DNA from: Tritrichomonas musculus
Lineage: Eukaryota > Parabasalia > Tritrichomonadida > Tritrichomonadidae
Assembly (NCBI GenBank): GCA_039105265.1
Contig: JAPFFF010000012.1
Span: 5,456,001 to 5,520,000 of the forward strand
DNA: 64,000 bases
Direction: 5' to 3'
Under the pieces are notes generated by a model, which saw only the letters and a program-made list of their open reading frames with translations, ran no database searches and was not told the DNA's origin. The position numbers and the translations under genes are program-made. This document shows positions 30,526 to 40,706 of the stretch, in pieces (the stretch's first letter is position 1; each line of letters opens with the position of its first letter).

Positions 30526-32487
30526 ATGTCTGATTCTGATTGGAAAACCCTTGATATTCAAATATTTACAGATTGTGCAAGCCAAATGCAATTTGATGAG
30601 ATAATTGCAAATAATGAATTCGATTCTGAGAAAGCGATGCGATCGAATACCGTTGGATCACCAAGAGCTGATTCACATACGATAGCCAAAGGAATCCATA
30701 GCATTAACGATTATATTTCGGAAGGAAACTATCTTCCAGATGAGAATATCACCAATGATGAAATCCGACAAATTCAAGGAAAACTCATCGACATCATGAT
30801 TTCACGTTTCAATGGCCACAATTTGTTCCAGACAGTTTTAACGTGCGTATATGTTCACAAAAAGTATTCTATTCAAAATGGATTACTTCGAACCGTCATT
30901 TTTTCTTTTGTGAATCTCATTTACACAATTGAAAGCTTTGTCGACAAATACAGAATCGCGCCATCATCCATGTGGGCGTACGATAACGGAATTGGCGTTT
31001 CATATCTTCATGAAAAATCGAGTTTTGAGCCAGTTTCGTTAAGAAGAGATCTTGAAGATTTTCTAAAGAAAGATGAATCAATTTCTGACATTGTTGATTT
31101 GTGCGTTTTCATGCTTGATTTGTCTGAATATTTTCTTGATTTCCAACATAAAGAAATTCCCAAAATCCCTGAAAAAATTCCAAAAGAATCTGCATCATTT
31201 GGCTTTTCTGACGTCCTGCATAATCGGCAGCTATCGACATCGATTCCACCAACGTTGGTTCAAATAAAATCGCATGAAAAATCTGTTCAGCAATTTGCAG
31301 ATATGCTCGACATTATTAATGAATTTAAAAACATACCAAAACCTTCGTCTGTCTTGGATTTGATTAGCTTTGTGTATGATTGGAATGTGAAAAATTGCAA
31401 GGCAATCATTATCGCTCGTATCCTTTTAGGCGCAATTTTGTTCCCTGATCCGAATGAGGAATCATTTTCTATTTATGGATGGCCGAGCTTTAACGAGTTG
31501 TTAATTTCCGATTTTAATAGATATCATGTAACGGACTCGATATATAAAGCCGATAAAATTATTACCGTAAAAGCAACTGTTTATGAATTTGTGACATTCA
31601 CAATACGTTCGTTTTTGATGCCATTTTGCCATGTACAATCATCGATGGAAAAAAGAATCATTAAGTATTGGAACATGGTCTCTTTATTCTTAATCAATTC
31701 GTTAATAAAAACCGCAAAATTCATGTCATTTCCAAAAACTGATTCCGAATCAATGAACCGTATCGTTGAGAATCCAATGATTGATTATTCGCTTCGTATC
31801 AGCTTGGAAATTCTCAATATTTATTTGAAAATGGGTTTCAAGTGTGACATTTATAACGTTCTCGATTATGAACAAATCTTTTTGTTCTTCAGTGTTATTC
31901 ACAAGTCATTAAAAGATTATTATTACGATACCAGAGTTGTTTCGAAAGTTTACGAAGCTTTCAATTTTCAAAATAAATCACCAAATAATCGTAAAAAAGT
32001 AATTTCAAACGCAAACGTGATCAAAAGAATGGGTGATGAATCTAATGAAGAAATAGCTGAATTGATTCTGTGCGAATATTTCGAATATTGCGTGTATTAC
32101 ATGCAATTCATCCTTAAAACAAACAGCATCAAAATTTATTCAAATGAGTTTTATAATCCGAAACAAGTGTTTGAAAATAGAAGATTCCCTTTGACAGGAA
32201 TCGATTCATTAAAGTTCATCGAGTTTGACAATTACCAGTTTTTATACGATCCAAAGAATTACAACATTAATCAGATTCAAACTCAAATTAAAAGAAAGGC
32301 CAACGATGCTAAAGAGTTGATTAAAAAATTGAATTCAAGACAAAATCCGCCTGAATGGATTAAGGATATACTTAAAAGAATTGTGACATCTTCATTGATG
32401 CTTATGCAGTGGAAAGAAGGAGATACATTTTCTATCTCATTTGATAATGATTGCATACCAAGCTTCCAGCTGGTGAAGGCTAAATAA
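30526..32487 (+). CDS. NAA35: NatC N-terminal acetyltransferase auxiliary subunit, NAA35/Mak10
   Basis: From the ATG at 30526 (MSDSDWKTLDIQIFTDC) the protein has 653 residues. An earlier in-frame ATG at 30487 adds 13. The N-terminal part matches the Mak10 core: F-x-x-C-x-x-Q-x-x-F-D-E, a variant of the Glu-Met-Asp-rich helix, then LIDIMISRFNGHNLFQTVLTCVYVH, equivalent to WLEGHSLAQTVFTCLYIH in animals. IPPTLVQIKSHEKSVQQFAD matches the LPPTFPRYAKII region. It scaffolds NAA30/NAA38 to acetylate Met-Leu/Ile/Phe N-termini co-translationally in the cytosol. The conserved Met-Asp-Pro-Lys-Met-Asp motif is poorly kept. Confidence 0.82.
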   Translation: MSDSDWKTLDIQIFTDCASQMQFDEIIANNEFDSEKAMRSNTVGSPRADSHTIAKGIHSINDYISEGNYLPDENITNDEIRQIQGKLIDIMISRFNGHNLFQTVLTCVYVHKKYSIQNGLLRTVIFSFVNLIYTIESFVDKYRIAPSSMWAYDNGIGVSYLHEKSSFEPVSLRRDLEDFLKKDESISDIVDLCVFMLDLSEYFLDFQHKEIPKIPEKIPKESASFGFSDVLHNRQLSTSIPPTLVQIKSHEKSVQQFADMLDIINEFKNIPKPSSVLDLISFVYDWNVKNCKAIIIARILLGAILFPDPNEESFSIYGWPSFNELLISDFNRYHVTDSIYKADKIITVKATVYEFVTFTIRSFLMPFCHVQSSMEKRIIKYWNMVSLFLINSLIKTAKFMSFPKTDSESMNRIVENPMIDYSLRISLEILNIYLKMGFKCDIYNVLDYEQIFLFFSVIHKSLKDYYYDTRVVSKVYEAFNFQNKSPNNRKKVISNANVIKRMGDESNEEIAELILCEYFEYCVYYMQFILKTNSIKIYSNEFYNPKQVFENRRFPLTGIDSLKFIEFDNYQFLYDPKNYNINQIQTQIKRKANDAKELIKKLNSRQNPPEWIKDILKRIVTSSLMLMQWKEGDTFSISFDNDCIPSFQLVKAK

Positions 32488-32538
32488 TAATAATAATAAA
32501 AAGATAATTTTAATATTTATTCTTTATTAATTATTTTA

Positions 32539-35500
32539 TTAAAAAGTAGATCTTATTAGTGAGGTTTTTTTCAACAAATACTTGTATCTAGTAAGAGAAT
32601 TTTCTTCACCTTTTTCTGCGGCTTTTTTATAATATTCAATTGCCTTTTTATAATCACGTTTTAGTTCATATAAGAAACCAAGATGATAAAAGGAGTGCAT
32701 TTTACCATTTGTGGCTCCAAGATTAAAAAGTTCTTCTGCTTTGTTCACATCTTTTGAAACTCCATAACCTCTTAAATAGCATATTGCAAGATTATTTATT
32801 GACGCATCTGTTTTCCTCATTTCAAAGGCTGCTTGGAACCACTCGAAAGCTCTTTTTTCATCCCCAACGAAACTGTAGTAGAGTGCAATGTCTGATGAGA
32901 ATCGAATATAAAAATCAGAAGCTCCACTTTCCAGCATAATTTCAACGCCTTTGTTGAAATCTTTTGTTACGCCAATTCCACGAGATATGAAGTGACCAAG
33001 GAGACATTTGCTATACTTGTTCCCTTTCTCTGATCCTTCCTTTGAAAGTTCAAATGCGAGGACATCTTCATGGTAAACTTCATGAACAAGACGAGCTTGC
33101 ATGAAGTAGGCAAGAGTGATTCCTTCCTTGATTGATAAATTAAGTAGTCTTCTCGCTTCCTTATAGTTTTCTTTGACAGTTAATTTGGAGCTATTCTCCT
33201 CCGTAAAAATGAGAGAGACTGCAAATTTGTAAACGCAGACAGGATCATTAATGGAAAATCCATAGTTGATTAGAGAGGCATAAAAATGCCTATCTGATTG
33301 GAAGACTTGATCAAGAACACGGTTTGTAAGTTCATAATCGTGTTTTTCATGAAGATAGTTAACCAAGCTTGAAGTATCTTGCTTTGAAATATATTGATCA
33401 ATCAATTCATTAAATGAATATGGATCTCCATTATTACTTTTTGAGCTTCCAAGATTATCATGCTTTGCTCTTTTTGGACTATTTCCTTTGATTTTTTTGT
33501 CTTCTGTTTTGAGCTCTTCTCTTTCTTCATTATCATATTCTTCTACTTCTTCTTCTTCATCATCATTATCTTCTTCCACTTCATTATCATCACTATACTT
33601 TTTGGAATTGTTATCATTTTTAACTTTTTCATCTTTTTTCAATGGATGTGCTTTTGACAGAAAATCATCAATATCATCAACATAGTCAAGAAATAATGAT
33701 TCATCTACTTCAATTAAAAATTCAGCATCACTTTTCAGAATAGCGATAATTTCATCAAAAGTTGGACGTTTTTCAGCTTCTTGAGACCAGCACCTTTCGA
33801 TTAAGTTTTTGTAACAATCATGAACATATTCTGGTATAGGCGGCCGACTCTTTTGTAAAACAACCATATTGAGTAGATCATAAAAATTTTTAGCATCTTT
33901 GAATGGAGTTTCATTTGTCAAGATTTCGTAAACGATCAAGCCAAATGCGTATACATCTCCAGCTTTTGAATACTCATTATTATCCAAAATTTCAGGTGAA
34001 CAATAACATGGAGTTCCTTTAAGAGCATACATTGGACTAGGAATATTTTGAACTTTTTTAGATAAATCCTTTGAAAGTCCAAAATCAGCAAGTTTTGGAT
34101 GAAGTTCGTCATCAAGTAAAATGTTATCAGGTTTCAAATCACGATGAATGATATTAAGACGATGTAAATAGAAAAGAGCAGCAGCAATTCCATAAATATT
34201 TATCAATTTGGCTGTGCTGTCCCAATTTTGTGATGAAATCCCATATGATTCATCTTTGAGAACACTTTTCAATGTCCCTTTTGATAAAAATTCAGTAACA
34301 ATGACTGGACAATTTTCATGCTCATAATTCTCTTGGCTGTATCCGATAAATTTGAGTATACATGGATGGTTTAATTTGGCAAATATATTTACTTCACGAT
34401 AAAGATCAATAAGTATGCTATCTTCAATATCATCAATATTATTCTTTGCAATTTTGGCTGCATAAATTTTATCATTTTGATTTTGTTTTACTTTGTAGAC
34501 AACACCAAATTGGCCTTCTCCAACTGAACATATTGGAGTATAGTCTTCAAGGCTGATAAAATTAACAGATAATTCAACCTGCAATTGTTTTATATATTCT
34601 TGATAAATTTTTATCAAATCAACCCGTTCGATTTTATAATCTATTTTTGAAATAAAGTCTTCAATTGGAAGTTTTTCATTACTTTTTTCAAATTTGCTTT
34701 GGAAATCATCAATGTATTGAACATATGCATTAAAAATATCTTGATCAACATTAACAAGGAAACCTTTATTGGTTTTTAATTGAGTTACAATTTGGTCAAA
34801 TGATGGCCTTTCTTTTGGATCTTGTGACCAGCATTTTTTAATCAATTCGACAAAACTTTCTGTTATTGATTCCCTTATTTTCGGTCTTTCGCCTTTCAAT
34901 ACTTTATTCATAATTTGAAAGTAATGATCTCCTTCAAAAGGCTTTTCACCACTTATTATTTCAAAGAGAATTAAAGAGAACGAATAAACATCGCTGGCTT
35001 TACTGTAAGCTTCTTCTTCAAAGACTTCAGGTGCTAAATATTTTGGCATTCCTCGGAATCCAACAATTTTATCCTTTGAAATATCATTTATATTTTCAGG
35101 AAGAGTTGCCAAACCAAAATTGGCAACTTTAGGAAGCAAATAATCATCAAGGAGGATTATTTTTGGTTTCAATTCACGAATGATGATATCTTTTGAATGA
35201 ACATAAGACATGCAAGAAGCAATACCATAAATTATCATAAGTTTTAAGGTTTCATCCCATTCATCAAGTTCAATGTCATATCTTAAAAATTCTAAAAGTT
35301 TCCCTAAAGATCCGTTTGATAAATATTTGGTAATTATAACAGGCTTGTTTTGGTTATCAAAATTTGTGTTGCTACAGCCGATGAATTCCAATATACATGG
35401 ATGATTTAACTTTGACATAATGACAGCTTCACGATATATGTTTGCTTGATCTACTTCTTTTTGAGCTATTTCATCTTTTGAGATTTTAGCTACAAATTTT

Positions 35501-36681
35501 TCACCTGTTTCTTTTGATTCAACTTGATATGCTTCGCCAAATATGCCTTCACCAATTTTTTTCTGCTTTATGTAATCAGATAATTTTATATTCTCAATGG
35601 CTGACAAATTACTTGCATTAGTTTTATCTTTCTTTTTATTATTCTTTTTATTTCTTGATGATAAGTTTTGAGGTTGAAATTTGTCACTTTTTTCTTCAAC
35701 AAACTCATCAAATGATAAATCTTTTGGCTCAATTTGTTCGTATTCATCAACTAATCGAATATATTCATGATAAACTTCTTCATCAACTCCATCAATAATA
35801 AATCGTTTATCAGTCTTCAGCATGTTCTTTATCTCTTCAAATGATGGCCTTCTACCTATGCGGTGGTCCCAACATTGTTCAATTAATTGTCCAAAGGCAC
35901 TTTTTTTATCACTTATTTTGGGTCGAACACCTTTTATAAAATCAACAAAAAATTTATTATTTAAATGAGGAAATGGATATTTTTTCTCTATTATTTTGTA
36001 TACAATCAAGTCAAAAAGTAAAACATCATGCTCATTTGCGCAAATATCATCATATTCTTCGATATCTGCAAGAGTGAAATTCGTTGAAAATTCAAAACTA
36101 TTTCTCGATAAATACTCTAAAGTTTTCATCCCATAAAAACCAATTTTTGGAAATAAGAATTTATCAATTTGAATGCCTTCGATAAGTAAATATGGATTAT
36201 TGATATTTTTTGAATGCAAATATGCCATACCAGCAGCAATTCCGTAGATAATTATGAGTTTTTGCGTGTTATTTAATTTATTTTTGTTTTTATTGTCAAG
36301 AAGTTGATCCAATGATCCTTGTGAACAAAATTGTGAAAATAAAACAGGATTTCTTTTATTTGAAAAGTCATACGGACTAAATCCAGAATAATTTAAAATT
36401 GCTGGATGATTTAAATTAAATAAAATTTTCAGGTTTTTTGAAAATAAATCGAGTTGCGATACATTTGCCGCAATAATGGTTTCTGCATAATATTTATCTT
36501 GTTTTTTTTCTTTTTTAGAAGAGATAAAAATGCGTGGTGAAATATCATTACGAAAGAAAATCGAAACATTTGTCTGAAAATCATTAATTTCATACACTTT
36601 TAGAGAATCAAACATATAATCAATTTCTGACATGTTTTTAGATTCTTCTTCTTCTTCAGTTGGATCGAAATCAGAACTCAT
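32539..36681 (-). CDS. Triple TKL kinase-domain protein (two pseudokinases plus one kinase) with Sel1 repeats
   Basis: This 1380-residue protein starts at ATG 36679-36681. Domain 1 (about 28-290) has no glycine loop, HRD or DFG. Domain 2 (about 367-640) keeps the loop GEGIFGEAYQV and VAKI Lys399 but reads IRELKPK for HRDLKPxN and NFG for DFG, so it should be inactive. Domain 3 (about 713-985) is complete: GEGQFGVVYKV, Lys743, HRDLKPDN (846-853), DFG (866-868), SPE, and CW-x6-KRP. A linker of Asp/Glu and Lys (1015-1070) precedes Sel1/TPR-like repeats (about 1170-1370). Two pseudokinases before one active kinase suggest internal regulation; substrates are unknown. Confidence 0.9.
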   Translation of the reverse strand: MSSDFDPTEEEEESKNMSEIDYMFDSLKVYEINDFQTNVSIFFRNDISPRIFISSKKEKKQDKYYAETIIAANVSQLDLFSKNLKILFNLNHPAILNYSGFSPYDFSNKRNPVLFSQFCSQGSLDQLLDNKNKNKLNNTQKLIIIYGIAAGMAYLHSKNINNPYLLIEGIQIDKFLFPKIGFYGMKTLEYLSRNSFEFSTNFTLADIEEYDDICANEHDVLLFDLIVYKIIEKKYPFPHLNNKFFVDFIKGVRPKISDKKSAFGQLIEQCWDHRIGRRPSFEEIKNMLKTDKRFIIDGVDEEVYHEYIRLVDEYEQIEPKDLSFDEFVEEKSDKFQPQNLSSRNKKNNKKKDKTNASNLSAIENIKLSDYIKQKKIGEGIFGEAYQVESKETGEKFVAKISKDEIAQKEVDQANIYREAVIMSKLNHPCILEFIGCSNTNFDNQNKPVIITKYLSNGSLGKLLEFLRYDIELDEWDETLKLMIIYGIASCMSYVHSKDIIIRELKPKIILLDDYLLPKVANFGLATLPENINDISKDKIVGFRGMPKYLAPEVFEEEAYSKASDVYSFSLILFEIISGEKPFEGDHYFQIMNKVLKGERPKIRESITESFVELIKKCWSQDPKERPSFDQIVTQLKTNKGFLVNVDQDIFNAYVQYIDDFQSKFEKSNEKLPIEDFISKIDYKIERVDLIKIYQEYIKQLQVELSVNFISLEDYTPICSVGEGQFGVVYKVKQNQNDKIYAAKIAKNNIDDIEDSILIDLYREVNIFAKLNHPCILKFIGYSQENYEHENCPVIVTEFLSKGTLKSVLKDESYGISSQNWDSTAKLINIYGIAAALFYLHRLNIIHRDLKPDNILLDDELHPKLADFGLSKDLSKKVQNIPSPMYALKGTPCYCSPEILDNNEYSKAGDVYAFGLIVYEILTNETPFKDAKNFYDLLNMVVLQKSRPPIPEYVHDCYKNLIERCWSQEAEKRPTFDEIIAILKSDAEFLIEVDESLFLDYVDDIDDFLSKAHPLKKDEKVKNDNNSKKYSDDNEVEEDNDDEEEEVEEYDNEEREELKTEDKKIKGNSPKRAKHDNLGSSKSNNGDPYSFNELIDQYISKQDTSSLVNYLHEKHDYELTNRVLDQVFQSDRHFYASLINYGFSINDPVCVYKFAVSLIFTEENSSKLTVKENYKEARRLLNLSIKEGITLAYFMQARLVHEVYHEDVLAFELSKEGSEKGNKYSKCLLGHFISRGIGVTKDFNKGVEIMLESGASDFYIRFSSDIALYYSFVGDEKRAFEWFQAAFEMRKTDASINNLAICYLRGYGVSKDVNKAEELFNLGATNGKMHSFYHLGFLYELKRDYKKAIEYYKKAAEKGEENSLTRYKYLLKKTSLIRSTF

Positions 36682-38529
36682 TTTATTAAAAGACCTTTTT
36701 ATTTTTTGAAAAAAACCCTAAAAAACCGTTTACAATTTTTCATCGATACCTGCAAAATATTTTTATCTCATCAAAAGATTATATTTACTTGATTTAAAAT
36801 ATATATTATGCTTATTCACATTATATTAATGTTTATAGGATAATTTCAATCAGATATTTTGAAATTAAAATCTTAATATTTGCAATATTATATGTCAGAA
36901 ATATAATGGCAATGTCTTCTGGTTAAACATTAGTAAATCCATTGTATAACTATAAGCTAGATGCATTTTGGTTTAAATTTTCGTTAAAGTGAAAATTCAT
37001 GATCATCAGTTTTAAAAACTTTTGAAATAATTAAAACTTGTTAAAAATATTTGCTTAATTAATTTATATATTTAACACTTAATCCAATTACAAAAGTTAA
37101 AATTAAAAATAATCGAAAGAATTAAATGTTATATTCCAAATATAAATGAAATAATCATTAATTTGTAATATATGATGTAAATAAATATATTTTTAATATT
37201 ATATATTTATTAAATTTTTTATATGATATTTAATAATTTTTTTACCAAGATATAATGAAATATTCGAAAACTAGTATATTTTCAGTGGTTCATTTCACTG
37301 TTTAAATAATAAATAGATTTTACCGATGCTTAGAAATTTATTTGTAATTATTTACTTAAAATCTTATTAACTATGGTGAACATAACATAATCTATAAACA
37401 TGGTTGTATTAAACTCAATTTTTGTGTCATGATAAATGAACACATCTAGAGTTCTGATTTATTATTCCAAAATAAATGGAATAAATATGAATTCAATAAA
37501 TAAAAGAATTTTAATTATTTTGGCAACTTAAATGATTTTAGTTCTTCAAATATTATCTTAATTTTTTATCTTTTCTAAAATCATAAAATAAATTTTGTTT
37601 TATTTAATGTAATATCTTTTTTTAATGTTTAATAAAAAAGTAAATAAATATAAAATCATTAATATGTCAAGATAATAGAGATTCAATTAAATTTTGTGTT
37701 GAAAATTGGTTATGTTAAAATAGATAACTAGAAATTTTTTTATTTATTTTTAAAATAATATTCAGAAATTTAATTGAATATTTGAGCATTTCGGGTTAGA
37801 AAAACGAGTTATTTTGAATTGCTCTTCAGAATATTTGAGCTACCGGGTTAGAAAAACGAGCTTTTTTGTATATAGTGATTATTTAGATTTGAAATATTTT
37901 TATATTAATAAATATATCATAGTTAGTAAATATATATAGCTTTTTATAATATATCATTTTATATAAATATATTATATTTTTAATTAATATATATATCTAA
38001 TTTTTAGTTATTTTCATTTTTAAATTCCTAATATATTAAATATAAATAAACAAGTATTATTTATAACAGTGCTAATATCTTATATAAGTATGATAATATA
38101 GGAAATATAAAGAAACAAAATAATTTTTAAATAATCATTTAAATATCTCTTTAACAATGCATTTATTTGCAATATGGTTAAATTAACTTTTGTTTAATAT
38201 TATATATAGAAAACAAATGCATAAATAAATATTCATTTTATCGCAAAAACCAAAATGTTAGTTTTTTTTTTTTGAATATAAAACGGTGTCATTTATCTCA
38301 CAATTATCTTTTAATCCATTTAAATTAATGGCATATATAAAAAAATCTAATTAATTAATATATATGATAATTTAAAAAAAATATTTCTTCTTCATGAAGA
38401 TAATTATATTTTATTCAATATAGAAAATTATAAAAATACTTTTTGACAGTCTTTTAGGTCAAAACTAGGTGAAAAAATTGAAGGGAGTTTTCTTTATGGT
38501 AGTTTGTTAGTTTCTCAATTGTTATAAAT
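36682..38529. other. 1.85-kb extremely AT-rich gene desert
   Basis: There is no convincing open frame or RNA. The only notable structure is the tandem motif at 37776-37860. Both flanking genes (kinase on minus, pseudokinase on plus) are transcribed away from it, so it should hold two promoters. Confidence 0.5.
37776..37860. repeat. Tandem direct repeat, 33 bp with 53-bp period
   Basis: GAATATTTGAGC-x3/4-CGGGTTAGAAAAACGAG occurs at 37776-37808 and again at 37829-37860 with only a few differences. It lies in a divergent promoter region between two TKL genes. Paired regulatory sites are possible but unproven. Confidence 0.5.
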
Positions 38530-39425
38530 ATGATCTCAGATTTATTTGATCAGCAAAAATTTAAATTTGTTGACGAAATCATAATTGGAAGATTCGATAT
38601 ACAGGTGAAAGCGGTTGAAATTGAAACAAATCAACCTGTGATATTAAGCTTTTGGTATAAAAAGACGACCTCACTAAAGAACAATATAATTCATGGACAA
38701 ACATGCTTAAATATTTTATTTCTGGTCACAGATCGCTAAATAATCCAGTAATCCTAGAAATAAAAGATTATGAAATAAAGATAAATTCTGAAGGCCAAAC
38801 TTTTTGTTGTCTAATTACCAGTTATCCAGCAAATGGGTGCATTTTCCAATTAATAAAACAATATCTTGACACAAGTGGTTCCAATTATGACAAAATGAAT
38901 CCAACGATCCGCAGCAAAATTATTTTTGGAGTTGCCGTAGCAATGAATTGTCTTCATGAAAACAATTTCATAAGTGACAACCTGTCTCTTTCAAACATTT
39001 ATTTAGATGAAAATTTTGAGCCAAAAATCATAAATTGTAATTTATCATACATTTTTGATTTACTCTACTTGTCACCTGAAGTGTTTAATGGCACATATCG
39101 CTTTATTAAAGAAGTTGACGTTTATGCATTTGCAATGGTGATCTACAGAATGTTCTCAAAAGAAAATGAAAAACAACCATTTCGGTTCTTTTCAAAGACA
39201 TCTAGTGGGTGGAGGCCTGAGAAGCCCGAATTGATGCCAGATTGCTACTGGGAACTCGTTTGCAATTGCTGGAAGAACTCTCATGAAGATCGTCCCAGTT
39301 TTGATGAAATTATTGAAATGTTGATGGATGAAAAATTCGCACTTGAAGAATTTGGTATGAAAACTGATATCGACGAACTTCGTGAATACCAAAATAGAGT
39401 TTATCAAGGTCCAAAAAAGCAATGA
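38530..39425 (+). pseudogene. TKL pseudokinase, frameshifted
   Basis: ATG 38530 starts an N-lobe (GRFDIQVKAVEIETNQPVIL). The frame is lost at the A5 run near 38658-38664. In the +2 frame DDLTKEQYNSWTNMLKYF then continues smoothly to the end at 39425, with ANGCIFQLIKQYLD, AMNCLHENNF, DVYAFAMVIYRMF and CWKNSHEDRPSFDEIIEML. HRDLKPxN is replaced by SDNLSLSN and DFG by NCN, so it is a pseudokinase whether or not the frameshift is real. The stop TGA is followed by TAAA. A single homopolymer error could account for the split. Confidence 0.75.
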
Positions 39426-39474
39426 TAAAGATTCATGACAATTAAAAAAAAAATAATTTAAATAAAAAAAAATA

Positions 39475-39524
39475 TTATTAAAAAGTAGATCTTATTAGAT
39501 AGATTGTTTCAACAAATGCTTGTC
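39475..39524 (-). pseudogene. Last codons of a Sel1-kinase gene, transplanted
   Basis: On plus, TTATTAAAAAGTAGATCTTA at 39475 is identical to the 3' end of the triple-kinase gene at 32536, and similarity continues for about 50 bp. Antisense translation gives LIRSTF then stop, exactly the C-terminus of that protein. The fragment abuts the truncated actin-like gene, marking a recombination junction near 39525. Confidence 0.65.
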
Positions 39525-40410
39525 TTACAAAAGTTAGCATATGGGCAGGCATTTATTGGAATTGTTACTAATTGGGATAATATAGAAAAAATAATCAAAG
39601 AATCATTTAAAACACTTGGAGTTGACCCAAAAGACACCCCAGTTCTCATAACTGAGACCGCCCAAAATGTCAATGCTAATCGCGAAAAATGGATTCAATT
39701 ATTATTCGAATCATTTGAAATTCCATCATTTTACGTTGCCTCACAACCTTATCTTCCATTAGCAGCAATCGGTCGAGATACAGGAATGGCACTTTGCGTT
39801 AGTGAAGGCTCTTCTTATGCAATCCCAGTATATGATTTTGGCCAAAATCACTGAATTTTTGGCAAGATACTTAAGTGCTGAAACAGGAAATGCATTTGAA
39901 AAGCCAAAATATAAACATGATATCAGTCTCATTAAAGAAAAATATTGTTACATCGCTAAAAATTATGATGAAGAACTCCAAACTGTATCAACAAAGCATG
40001 TCGATTGGAGAGATGAAAATATAACAACTATTGATCGTCAAATAATATTAAATGAGCAACGTTTCCAATTTCCAGAAGCTTTTTTCAAGCCTGATCTGGA
40101 AGGAGTTTCATGCCCAGACATTCATAACGTTCTTTTCGATTCAATTATGGCATTTCCTATAGAAATGAGAGAAGAAATGTGCTCAAATATCGTTCTTTCA
40201 GGAGGAACAACAATGATGAATGGATTTTCTGAAAGACTTAATGATGAATTCTCCAACTTGGCTTCGAAATCATGGAAAGTTGGAATTACTTCTCAAACTA
40301 AAGGAGGATCTGTGGTGGCATCTCGTTCGGGATTCGATGATATGATGATATCCAAAGATGAATATGATGAATATAATCCAAGTTTGGTAAATATCAAATG
40401 CTTTACTTAA
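39525..40410 (+). pseudogene. Actin-like gene, 5'-truncated and frameshifted
   Basis: Actin homology begins abruptly around GIVTNWDNIEKI, equivalent to about residue 75 of actin, so the N-terminal phosphate-binding loop is lost. NANREKWIQLLFESF and YVASQPYLPL follow. At VYDFGQNH the frame stops (39852-39854) and resumes as ITEFLARYLSAETG, skipping about 15-20 residues of the usual subdomain. The C-terminal half is complete: NEQRFQFPEAFF, SNIVLSGGTTMM, MISKDEYDEYNPSLV and terminal KCFT. It is too divergent to be the main cytoplasmic actin. It cannot make a functional actin. Confidence 0.8.
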
Positions 40411-40706
40411 TTAAAAAGATCAAACATAAATTATTGTCATTTTTATATGAAAAAAAATGAATAATTCATAATTAATTTAAATGCTTTTTGAAACTTTTTG
40501 TGAGCCATGAGTCATTTAATAATTCAAAAAGTTTAATATTAAAAAAAAAAAATTGAAATAAATATTTATGAATATATTTTAAAATTTGATATGAAAAAAA
40601 CTATTTAACTCAATATAAATATTGAATTTCTTTGAATTTTTGAAAAAAAACAATTAATTTTTTTTTTTCCTGAATAAATCTCGACAAAAAGTTCTCAAAT
40701 TACAAT
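40411..40706. other. Convergent intergenic spacer
   Basis: It is A/T-rich, with AACTTTTTGTG and TTCAAAAAGTTT words (40490-40530) that can pair as a hairpin, like those after the hexosaminidase gene. Confidence 0.35.

Noticed and set aside
33460-33685. Two 65-codon plus-strand frames rich in Ser, Phe and Ile
   Set aside because: They are antisense to the acidic Asp/Glu linker of the triple-kinase gene.
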